From Stereocaulon alpinum (Eukaryota; Ascomycota; Lecanoromycetes; Lecanorales; Stereocaulaceae), in assembly GCA_018257865.1 (NCBI GenBank), contig JAEUBA010000050.1, positions 1 to 64,000 on the forward strand: 64,000 nt of DNA. Reading direction: 5' to 3'. Shown piece after piece: positions 10,311 to 19,739 of the stretch. Position 1 is the first letter of the stretch. Each line of letters starts with the position of its first letter. The notes beneath the pieces were generated by a model that was given only the letters and a program-made list of their open reading frames with translations, was not told the origin of the DNA and ran no database searches. Position numbers and translations under genes: made by a program.

Positions 10311-12977
10311 CTATTCTTCCTCTTCCTCTTGCACTTCCTTTATACCTCCACTGCCACCTTTCGCTTCCTGCTTGAACCACAATTCTGCTAAGAAGTCGGC
10401 TGTACTTGCTTCATCGATGCTCTTATCCTCTCTAACTTTCAAAAATCGTGGGAATCTCATGCTAAGCCCACGATCTTCGTCAACTAATCCGAGTGCCGCA
10501 AGGTAAGTGGGGCTTTTTGTAATGTCGGCAAATGCCATTTCCCAGACTTCTTGTGGCTCGAACCACACATCTGGGCTGTATGGATATTCCACATAGCTCG
10601 GTCTGCTGATCAGGTTTGCTCCAGTCTCTTCGTTGTATCTTTCTTTGTTCTCCTTGTAGAATTTGTCTGTGAAGCCAGAAATACATTTCGTGACCGCCTC
10701 GAGGGACCCAGTGGCTGGGTTGCGGACAGCAAGAAGGATTGGTGACCACCACTTTGCCTTTCGGCCTTGACCATGCCATGCTGCAATGGGGATCAGATCG
10801 ATGGTGTCGGCAGACGTATTGTAATCTTTCTTAACTTTGAGCCAAGAATCAAGGCGCTTGTCAGGCTCGTAGGTCGAGAGAAGAGCCTTACGACGGGTGC
10901 CCCTTTCCTTTTCTTCGGCCTTCTCTCCTGTTATCGTTTTACCTTTCGCTTTGGATTTCTTGGAGGTATTAACGGCTGGTTGAGGTGGAGGTTCAGGCGC
11001 TCCTCCATCTTCACCATTTTCCGTGACAAGAGATGGGTTTGACACATTGTCAAGGACCTTGACCATGATGCCTTCGCACTTGATGTCCGTAGCGGATTTA
11101 AAAAATTCGAGCACCGCTTCGGAGTCGGCAGAGCTGGCGTCCAGGTTCTTGACCCAGGTAAAGCGATAAGGAATCTCGATAAAGAGACTCCGCAAGAGTT
11201 CCCGTCGTTCGCGGAATGGGCGATCAAGTAGCTCTTCGCCATTGAGGTACATCAAGTCGAAGGAGAATAGACAGACGTCAACTTTGATAGAGCTTATTGC
11301 AACATCTTTCTTAGCCCTGTTGGTCAAAGTCTGAAAGGCTTTCAGGTCGCCAGATGCTTGGTCAATAGCCACGACTTCGCCCTCCAGTATGAAGCTGCTT
11401 ACACTCTCACCACGTATTTGAGGTACAAGGGCGACCAAATCAGGATACTTGTCTGTCATGACTTCCAGGTGTCTCGAGAAGATGGAAACCTTGCCCTTCT
11501 CGTCGCAATGTACCTGTGCTCTCTGGCCGTCGTACTTGTACTCGCAGCTGAAATCACGTCCTTGAAGCTTCGTAAGCATCTCACCTAGATCACGTGTGAT
11601 GCTTCCCAACATAGGTCGTAGAGGGATATGCAACGCAAGTCCACACCGTAGCAAAAGCTCATTTGAGATGCCAACTTCCAGGAGGCATGGGACAAGGTCA
11701 TTGTAATTAGGTCGTCGAGCAAAGCAAGCCTTTACCAACTCTTCGCCTTTCCCGTAGATCTCTGCCAGCGCTTCCTTCTTGAGCTTCGCCAGATCTGATT
11801 GTAGCTTGATGTCAAAATTTGCTTCAGGAGGTCTCGACATAAGGAAAGCTCGAGATAGCGCGATAAGCATGGTGGTCTTGACAGCACCAATGCGTAGATG
11901 TTGGCATAGTGTCCGAACCAGATACCTGCTTTCTTCAGCACCTTGGGCATCTTGCAGTAATCGCTCTACGATTCTTTGCTTGAATTCCTGACTGCCGGTT
12001 CCTTTACTGTTGGCCACTTTTACAAGGCTTTCGAAGACGCTCTTGATCGACAAGGGCTTAGGCTTTCGGAGGGTGAAGCTCTGCCGCTTTTTCGCTTCGA
12101 AGGCAACGTCTCCTGCATCTCCATGTTTGTCATACAACGCTTTCAACCCGGCATTGTCCAACATACAGGTCTTCTTCAGCGCTTTTGATATAGCTGAGCC
12201 GCCAAGTCCCAGTTCAAGTGAGATATATGGGGGTGATATGGAATTGGTAGCTAGCCACACTGCCGGCAAAAGACTGTCAGGGTCACCTTCAATGAGGGTT
12301 CGCAGGAAATTGACTAAGGTGTCGACAATCTTTATACGGCTTTGCGTGCTATTGATTAACACAAAACACCTTGTGAGAAGTCCATACGAAGCATTACCAC
12401 CTTCTGTAGCCCAATGCTTCTGCAAGTCTGGTATATATTTCGAGGGGTCGAAGGTCATAGGGCTCTCGTCGAAAGGTATGCTTGAGGATATGGCGTCCTC
12501 TGCCGAGGCTGCAGACTGCAAAGCTAACGTGTCTTTTTTGTTGGATGCTCCTCTTAAGCCCAGACCATTGACCACGTCCTCTATACCACTAGTGTCGTTC
12601 TCGGTCTTGAAGGAGCTAACCTGACGGCTGCGTAGCTCACCATCATCTGTGAGTCGGTCTTTGCCATTCGTCTGAACTCCACTATCTGTTTCGTCTCGCG
12701 TCTCTTTGCCAGGCGATCCGACGCCCCGATCTTGCTGATCCCATTCTGCTTGCAGCTTCCTTGCGAGTTCCCCATCCGTCAACTCCTGTGTGCCAACCTC
12801 CTTAGAACTCTCCTCTTGCGATCCCAAGTCATCGTGATCTCGAACGGACGCGTCTTCCTCCGCTTTCTTGAGGCTTTGGCCTTTTTGTTTGCTGAAAAAG
12901 AAGTCTAAGCTTCGTACAGTTTGCGGCGAAGATTGCGGGTTGTTCAATTTTCGCCTCTTGGTTGGCGTTGACATCAC
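10311..12977 (-). CDS. cdc9: DNA ligase I (ATP-dependent), CDC9/LIG1 type
   Basis: Seals nicks during Okazaki-fragment joining and excision repair in the nucleus. Intronless, 888 aa, close to the family length. A basic nuclear signal TKRRKLN lies at residues 5-11 and a PCNA-binding PIP-like box (LDFFF) at 24-28. Acidic low-complexity sequence runs to about 160. The alpha-helical DNA-binding domain spans about 180-440. Motif I is EYKYDGQ with catalytic Lys481, which takes the AMP. Adenylation motifs follow, including SIFSRHLE, FILEGEVVA and CEGIMVKV, then the OB-fold with LDSWLKVKKDY and the ending motif around FPRFLKVREDKS. A short acidic tail (EEEEE) closes the protein. The start at 12977 gives Met-Met-Ser; the second Met could also serve. 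It diverges from the RINT1/Tip20 gene over a promoter with two MCB boxes, the element that controls CDC9 in budding yeast. Confidence 0.96.
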   Translation of the reverse strand: MMSTPTKRRKLNNPQSSPQTVRSLDFFFSKQKGQSLKKAEEDASVRDHDDLGSQEESSKEVGTQELTDGELARKLQAEWDQQDRGVGSPGKETRDETDSGVQTNGKDRLTDDGELRSRQVSSFKTENDTSGIEDVVNGLGLRGASNKKDTLALQSAASAEDAISSSIPFDESPMTFDPSKYIPDLQKHWATEGGNASYGLLTRCFVLINSTQSRIKIVDTLVNFLRTLIEGDPDSLLPAVWLATNSISPPYISLELGLGGSAISKALKKTCMLDNAGLKALYDKHGDAGDVAFEAKKRQSFTLRKPKPLSIKSVFESLVKVANSKGTGSQEFKQRIVERLLQDAQGAEESRYLVRTLCQHLRIGAVKTTMLIALSRAFLMSRPPEANFDIKLQSDLAKLKKEALAEIYGKGEELVKACFARRPNYNDLVPCLLEVGISNELLLRCGLALHIPLRPMLGSITRDLGEMLTKLQGRDFSCEYKYDGQRAQVHCDEKGKVSIFSRHLEVMTDKYPDLVALVPQIRGESVSSFILEGEVVAIDQASGDLKAFQTLTNRAKKDVAISSIKVDVCLFSFDLMYLNGEELLDRPFRERRELLRSLFIEIPYRFTWVKNLDASSADSEAVLEFFKSATDIKCEGIMVKVLDNVSNPSLVTENGEDGGAPEPPPQPAVNTSKKSKAKGKTITGEKAEEKERGTRRKALLSTYEPDKRLDSWLKVKKDYNTSADTIDLIPIAAWHGQGRKAKWWSPILLAVRNPATGSLEAVTKCISGFTDKFYKENKERYNEETGANLISRPSYVEYPYSPDVWFEPQEVWEMAFADITKSPTYLAALGLVDEDRGLSMRFPRFLKVREDKSIDEASTADFLAELWFKQEAKGGSGGIKEVQEEEEE

Positions 12978-13069
12978 CGATGAGAGGAGATTGGTTGATT
13001 CTCAAGGCTAGGCATTGTGCACTTATTGATATTTGATCCATCGTTGAACATCGTCATCATGCAGCAGGG

Positions 13070-13094
13070 TTTAGACGCGTCAAACGCGTCTAAA
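13070..13094. promoter_or_regulatory. Palindromic pair of MCB boxes
   Basis: Two ACGCGT hexamers at 13075-13080 and 13084-13089 sit inside a 25-bp inverted repeat: ten-base arms (13070-13079 and 13085-13094) match perfectly around a five-base centre. ACGCGT is the binding site of the MBF (Mbp1-Swi6) factor that drives G1/S genes, DNA ligase among them. The element is about 93-117 bp upstream of the ligase ATG and 102-126 bp upstream of the RINT1/Tip20 ATG, so it could serve both. Confidence 0.75.
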
Positions 13095-13195
13095 CTAGTG
13101 CCTACAGGCTCTCTCATTGAATTATCCAATACTCGACTTGCTCTACAATATACCATGACTTTTTAGAGCGATTGCTCTTTAATTCCACTCCCGCT

Positions 13196-15781
13196 ATGAC
13201 TGAGCTTGCATACCAGAGTTCAAGCTCCCAGGTGGCCGATGAAGAGCTGGACGTACGGGTGGAAGACTATTTGAATGACAAGTTGCAGAATAGCACCGAT
13301 TTGGCAAACATTGATGCTCTGCTCGAAGATGTGAAGGCTCAGCAGAGTCTACTCCAGAAGCAGGTATACTGTTCCGTATTATCGACAGAAGCGGCGATGT
13401 CACTGATAAGTACCAGCTCCAAGAAGCAAAAGGGAAACTTAATGAAAGCACCGAAGCAACGAAAATGCACTCCAACAACCTTCGTGAGCGAGCTAAGCAG
13501 TTCAAGTCCCAGGAAGCCGACATCGACCGCCGTCTACTGATAGTAACGCGGTCAGACACCAGTGACGACGCTGTACGCAAGTTCGATGCTAGCATGGAGA
13601 GTCTGCGAAAGCTCGACGTGGCCAAAGGATACATGGAGCTGCTCACAGAAGTTGAGGACTTGAGCTCAGAAGCACGCCGCAATTTCAAGGTCTCCCCCAA
13701 AGCTGCCCTTCAACCATACCTCCGTCTCCAAAACCTTGTCAATGCTCTAAAGGAAGCCCAACCAGCCGCCGAAGACGCCGCTCCGCATCTCGTAGACCAC
13801 GTTGACCGGACCGCTCGCACACTTTGGAAACAGATGAAAGACGCCTTTGCAAGTGACTTTGAAGCGACGTTGAAGAAGATGCAATGGCCTGGCAAGGATG
13901 TTACTCTTGATGGAAGTCTAGAGCAGGAATGGCATGATGGTGTGAAGAAGCTGCTTGAACTCCAAGAGCCAGAACTGAAGGCAAGGGACAATCAAGATTT
14001 CGAAAGGGCTAGCAGAGAGGAGCAATTGGTACTTCTGCCTCTGGAAGTCATGGTGAGACCACTTGAACTACGCTTCAAATACCACTTTGAAGGGGACAGG
14101 CCGACAAACAGACCTGATAAGGTAAGTCCGGGTCTTTGCATAACCATGGTATGATGTGTTAACGTTAGCAGCCGGAGTACTTCCTCTCTCATGTTGTGGG
14201 CCTTTTGAATACATACGATGAGTTCTTCGCTATCTACTTGCAACCTATACTTCGAGACCATTTCAGGAGATCGAATCTAGCTCTCACATCCGTCTACATC
14301 GACTCTACATCTGCCCTTATAACCTCCTTGCTGCCCATGCTCCGTCGCAAAATTTTCGCACTACTGCCTCGCATATCCAATCAACCGCAGCTTCTAAGCC
14401 ATCTTATCCATGAACTTATGAGTTTCGACGTCAGTATGAGAGACGAATGGAACTACGACGGAGGTAACGCGATCGAAGGCTGGAAAGGTTTGACCTGGGA
14501 GGTGCTTGTCAAGAAGGACTGGTTCAGTAGATGGCTTGAAGTGGAGAAGAAGTGTACGTGCAACAATTCATACCAAATACTATTTCTAATTCGTACACAG
14601 TCGCGTTGTCTCGATACCAAGATATCATCGACGCTCCCGAAAGCGGCGAAATAGATTATGACAGCGTCGATTCAGGCGCAACCAAACCTACCTACGCTGC
14701 AATCCGGGTCAATGACCTCCTCGAAACAATCACGGACCGCTACAGGCCCTTGACTTCGTTTTCACAAAAGCTTCGTTTCCTGATCGACATCCAGATCACC
14801 ATCTTTGATCGTCTTCATTCTAGGCTCCATGACTCATTGGAAGCCTACCTCACCATTACCTCTTCTATCGCCCGCACAGTTCAAGGTGTCTCGCGTGAGT
14901 CTCAAGCAGAACTACGAGGTTTGGGCGGTCTAGAGCGCCTCTGCCGTGTCTACGGCAGCGCAGAGTATCTCGAGAAAAAGATGCGAGACTGGAGTGATGA
15001 TATCTTCTTCCTAGAGCTGTGGGAGGAACTACAGGATCGTGCACGGAGAAACACTGGGAAGAATCTTGCAGGTCCTATGAGCATAGAGGACGTGGCAGAG
15101 CGGACGTCGAGCGCTGTAGGCTCGGAAGTAGACACTGGCGCTCTCTTCGACGAGACAGCTAGTGCCTACAAACGCCTACGTGTGCGATCAGAGAGCATCA
15201 TAGAGGAGATGCTAATCCACAGCGTTCGCGAAAATATCCGTCCGTACGGCCGTATAAATCCTTGGTCGTCTCTCTCTTCGGCTGAACCAAGCACCTCCTT
15301 GGCCCTTACGGCGGAGCTAGATGCAACTGTTCAACAACTCAACGAATATCTGTCCTTTCTCTCCAAAGTCCTCGCACAAGCGCCTCTGCGGCGAATTGTA
15401 CGTCAGGTCGCTCTCGCCATCCAAACCTTCCTATGGGACTATGTCCTAATGCGATACACTTTCTCAGCCAGCGGCATTGCGCAGTTCCAACGCGATATAG
15501 AGGTCATCTGTGGAACGATAGACCGCTGGCTAGGCGAAGGGCAGGGCGAGATTGGTATGCGGAAGTTGAGAGAGGCATTGCTCTTGTTGAATCTGCCTGC
15601 GGAGGGTGAGCGATCTGAAGAGACTGGGGAGAACGTTGGACTCGGCTTGTGGGAAGTAGAGAAGAAGATCTTTAGGGATAATGTTGAGGGTAGGGAGGTT
15701 TTGGAGGAATTGGGTTTGGAGGTGTTGGAGCTGGGAGATGCGAGGAACGTTTTGCAGAGAAGGATTGAGTTGGGGAATTGA
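13196..15781 (+). CDS. RINT1/Tip20 family vesicle-tethering protein
   Basis: Subunit of the Dsl1/NRZ-type tether that captures COPI vesicles returning from Golgi to ER. Four exons: 13196-13363, 13417-14121, 14172-14553 and 14601-15781, 811 aa, introns 53, 50 and 47 nt, all in phase. The N-terminal part (about 15-130) is helical and coiled-coil-like. The RINT1/TIP20 domain fills the middle and C-terminus; signature stretches include FFAIYLQPILRDHF, the MRDEWNYDGG segment, WFSRWLEVEKKFALSRYQDII (split by intron 3) and FLIDIQITIFDRLHSRL. The start is the first ATG in frame; an upstream in-frame TTG at 13172 is not needed. It shares a 218-bp promoter with DNA ligase. Confidence 0.9.
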
Positions 15782-16452
15782 GTGTGCATGCGGGTTATCT
15801 GATGCCATTGGGCGACGCTCTTACACAGCTCGTTGGTGATCAAGGAGGCGCCAAATAGCTCTCCGAATCTTGGGTAAGAGCCACCCTTCTCCCCCTTTCG
15901 GCTTTCAAACTCCACCAACTGAGCCTGTAAACTTCGAGAATGTAAAATATCTCCGTCACCCGCAACCTCGCTCGATGCCCGATGTGCACTCCGCCAATCC
16001 ACAGGACATAGCAGTGCCAGCGCCATATCGCTCTACACCATTTATCAATTCCCCTGGCAAGGCCTCGAACAGTCCCATACACTCCTCCCCGTCTCCACCA
16101 GCTAAGACTATCAGACAAATGTCCCTGCATCCAAAGGAAATAAAAACATCAACTACAACAGCATTTTCGAAAACCCAGCTTATCATCTAGGTAGGATAGA
16201 CAAGCCTACTGCACTTCCGAATGGTTCTGGAATGATGTAAATCAGCAGCTCAAAAACAAGTAGGTCATCATCGCTAAGGGAGCCAGAGAATCTATAGTCA
16301 GAAAAGGTATCGAGGGGGAGCGAAGCATGAGTGTCAAAGGAAGAAAATCTTTTATTGAAAGATATGGAGAGGAACAAGCTGGCCAAAGTCCGAAGAGAGG
16401 ATCTACCTCCGCAAAAGCAGAAGGCTAGTCACAGCAACCCATCTCCACCACC
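15782..16452. other. Convergent intergenic, 0.67 kb
   Basis: 3' flanks of two convergent genes. Short frames on both strands (15840-16190) are low in coding character. Nothing further seen. Confidence 0.5.
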
Positions 16453-17131
16453 TCACCGCCCATGCCCCCTCCCATGACTATGTTCACTCCCATGACCATG
16501 TCCATGCCCATGCGGATCATGCTTGGCATCCATACCCCCATACGCGCCTTTCTTCCTCAGCTCTTCTTCTTCTTCCTGTTTGATTTCCGCGTCTATGGTG
16601 GCGCCTTTGCTGGGTTCGTGGCCGTGCATGCGGGCCTGTTGGGTTGTTAGTGGGGATGGGTTTGAGGAAGGGAGGAGGAGGACTTACGGGGAGGGTTGGG
16701 GAATTCTTCAACTGTTGGACTTCTTCCGTGTCAGGGGGATCATGGCGCTGGAACATGCCGTCATATCAGTTGAGGCTGAGATTGGACAGGGGAAGATCAC
16801 AAAGGGCTATTATGATTCGCAGAGAAAGAACTTACGCGCTCTTCTGCGGCGAGTTTGTTGGCTATTGTTCTGCTGTCCTCTGTACCGCCCCGTATGATCA
16901 GTATATACTATACTGTACTCGATAACATACTGTATTGGTAGAGGTTTCAGAAAGGGCGGACTGACCTTTATCCAAACGGTTATGGCTGTGCGGTTTGCCC
17001 TCGTGGAAGGGTTCGTGGTCTGGGTGGACGTGGTCTTTGGGGTATTCTTTTTGGTGGGAGCCGGGGGCGAATTCGAAGACGCCGCGGCCGGTGGATGGTT
17101 GTTGGAGGATGGATTCGGGTTCTTTGTCCAT
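16453..17131 (-). CDS. Small conserved-looking protein with His/Gly-rich tail
   Basis: Not recognised as any named family. Four exons: 17131-16966, 16879-16836, 16747-16688 and 16635-16453, giving 150 aa in one frame with standard GT-AG sites. The N-terminus has a GRGVFEFAPGSHQKEYPKD segment and many His/Pro residues. The middle has a run of Lys/Glu-rich helix (EDSRTIANKLAAEER, then DTEEVQQLKNSPTLP). The C-terminus carries a Glu run and ends in HGHGHGHG plus further His-Gly repeats, which could bind metal ions. No signal peptide or membrane segment, so probably soluble. The in-phase splicing of four exons and clean charge pattern argue for a real gene; function unknown. Confidence 0.7.
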
Positions 17132-17930
17132 TGTTTATGATGGTGATGGGAGTGTGTGATGGATGGTTGATAGAAGGGTTTGAGGTGGGAAGTTTATTTG
17201 TCAAGTAGATTTTGTATGTATTACATGTGGATGGTAGCTTGAGGCTGAAGAGAAAGCGGGGTCTATGTACATAGTGGAGTGTCTCAGGGTCCGCGAACCC
17301 TGCGCGATTTTAACGATTCGAATAGGATGGAAATGATTGGTACACCATCTGGCGGGACCTCCGGGATGGCGTGCGGAATTCGAGTGACTGATAGGCTTTC
17401 TTGTTATGATTAGGGTCAGAGGCCTGCCCACTTTCTTCCCTATGATGCTACCAGATGCCCCTCATTCTTGTTCCTACGTAGCCGCTGGGGTTCCCACAAT
17501 CACGGTTGCGGCCGAGGTCCCGCACTGTTAGATGTGATGAAGCGTGGAGCGAACCCGCACATTTCCATCAAGCGGGTAAAGTGGCTATGATAAGGTGGCG
17601 TAGAGCTGATGAATGATGATAGGCCAATTGCAGCCCCTGGCACGTCAATGGTCCCTGCCACTAGGATCGGCGCGTGCCGAGTGAATTTTTAGTGCATTCA
17701 GTTTGTCCCTTACGTTACAGCGAGCCACGACTACGCTAGGTGTAGTTGGTAGTCTGCAACAACCTACAGGCGCACTTGCTAGAAGTGCCGAGTCAAGCTT
17801 GGGTGGATGATGTCCCTCAGCAAAGTCAAAAGCCTAGGAAGTCAAGGGAAACTACCGACCATATTCTGTTGACGGTATGTCGGGTCTCTGGAGGCCTCGA
17901 TGATCGCAGATAAACATTCGTGAGACGCCC
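17132..17930. other. Intergenic, 0.8 kb
   Basis: Upstream of the His-tailed small gene and downstream of the exchanger pseudogene. No coding or structured RNA signal recognised. Confidence 0.5.
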
Positions 17931-19301
17931 TCAAGTTTCGATTTTGAGAATCAGATTCACAATCGCTCCGATACCCCAAATGGCGATCAAAAATTGCCGA
18001 CAAATTTTGTCATTCTCCACCGAGTCCACAGCATCATACCAAGAGTGCTGACTAATGTGGCGATGACCGTCCCAGCCGTGATGAAGAGAGTCTGACTAGA
18101 ATGTAAGTTGATTTCAACAATTTGATGTTTGGTTTGTAAGCTTTTGGCGAAAATGTACAGCCCGCTGATGCTGATACCAAGCAAGATGTTCAGGAGAGGT
18201 CCACCAAAGCACGCTGAGAGAGCCATGACGGGGTGCCTATGTTGAGCCACCGAGATATTGGCGGCAAGGTCGTCGAGGGAGTTACCGACGGCGAAGACGG
18301 TCGAGCCGAGAATTGCTTCGGAAATGTTCCAGATGACACCGAGGGCTTTAAGAATGCTCACCATTTCGTCGGCTACAGTTGAGATCCAGGCGACACTGAT
18401 GATGAAATCAGGGTGGCTAATGAAAGGGTACCATCGAGGCTTCTTAGTGGAGCTACATGTTAGAAGCACAATGAGTACAAATACGGTAGAAACACCCAAG
18501 GCTATAAAAGCTGGTAGTAGGAGCTTGGAAGGGTCCACTGACAACTGGTGCTAGATGATCGCTGACATGAATTGAGGCGCGATAAAACCTTGTGTAATCA
18601 GTAGCCACCTTTCCCAATCTCCAGGTGACTGTTGTTGGTCGTGCTTCCCGTCGATCTTCCCATCATCTTCCGAATGTACATCCGCTACAGGTAAGGTAAG
18701 CTTGACAGCCAGTACAGACGGAGCTATTGTTATATTTGTGAAGCGATGCAATACATTGTTCGACCTTAAATTTTGGAGCGAAGGGAATAGAACGCGAAAG
18801 ACATGATCGAGAGAGCGCCGAGCCTTGGTTCCTAGAAAAGCTAGTTCGTGGGCACCAACAGCATGTAGCTGCTGTCGCTCTGATGGTATGTGACTGTGAC
18901 CACCTTGGCCGTTCGTTGAGGAAATCTCCCGATCGTCGTGTTGCCGCTTCAGTGACTCTTTGCGCCTGAAATGCATGGTACTCCCAATACTTGAACAGCC
19001 ATCGTCTGACTCGCCACAGTATTGACGGAAGTGCGCACACTGGTCCCGGACATGGTGTATATCTCGACACTTGGGTTCCTTTGACCTCTAAGCCGGCTGT
19101 ATGAAAGGATTGAGGTTAAGGCATACTCAGCAATCTTGGAAGACTCTCCGGCAAGTCAAAGGATGATCTAGACTTAGCAATGCATTGATGGACTGCAAGA
19201 CCGGCGAGAACGAGGAGGACCGCTTTCAGGACGGCGGGGAAGGATCCACGCAGATCTATGTGGTTGATCATCAAGAAGGACTTGGGATACAAATCCTCCA
19301 A
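17931..19301 (-). pseudogene. Na+/Ca2+ exchanger (NCX/NCLX-like) pseudogene, first domain lost
   Basis: Remains of a cation/Ca2+ exchanger of the family that includes fungal Ecm27-like proteins. In order on the - strand: a hydrophobic N-terminus (19271-19140); the luminal Cys motif CRDIHHVRDQC followed by QYCGESDDG (about 19055-19000); then, without a gap, the basic cytosolic loop (HFRRKESLKRQ) and the second exchange domain with alpha-2 motif AILGSTVFAVGNSLDDLAAN and SACFGGPLLNILLG. The first exchange domain, some 200 residues that should follow the Cys motif, is missing. A TAG at 18553-18551 interrupts the second domain in frame, and the last membrane segment (IAIWGIGAIVNLIL) is only reached by a frame change near 18000. 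A further frame problem separates the N-terminal hydrophobic piece from the Cys motif. Family identity is strong; non-function is inferred from these breaks. Confidence 0.78.
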
Positions 19302-19739
19302 AACAGGATGGTTTCAAAGTACACTTGTGATACAAAACTGGCAATGGTCGGAGGGCAGGGTGTTCGTGTTGTAATCAAGTCGTACATCGCGGTTGTTCCT
19401 GCGGGTAAACACAGATCTGAGCGACCGTTAGGGCTCCGGTGGAACCTGATAAAACCCGAGCCCTGTACTCTTTGGAACGAGTCAGCACTTTCGGGTCGAC
19501 CTGGTACCTGGAGGCTGGATACATTGTCTTGGCGGGGCGCTACCTCACCATTGATCAATTATGTTGCTCCGATTACGTTAGAACCCAAACATCTCACTTC
19601 CGGTGACTTGGAACGGTACCGCTAAGTTGAGATTCCTGCCCTCGCCATTAGGGTCCTCATAAGGTATGACCATCCGTATACCAGAAAGCTCAATCAGTAA
19701 ATTCACCAAGTGCTTTCCCGGGAGTCGGCGTTCCATACA
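19302..19739. other. Divergent intergenic between two decayed genes
   Basis: Promoter-sized gap between the exchanger pseudogene (-) and the carrier pseudogene (+). An in-frame stretch at 19185-19625 (+) overlaps it but has no recognisable domain. Confidence 0.4.

Noticed and set aside
12010..12624. 204-codon + strand frame inside DNA ligase
   Set aside because: It lies antisense to a complete, motif-rich ligase; no domain of its own.
13172..13195. Upstream TTG-initiated extension of RINT1/Tip20
   Set aside because: A non-ATG start adding eight residues; the ATG at 13196 is the better choice.
18551..18553. Splicing around the TAG in the exchanger
   Set aside because: No GT donor and AG acceptor pair flanks the codon that would remove it and keep the membrane segment; the frame continues directly on both sides.
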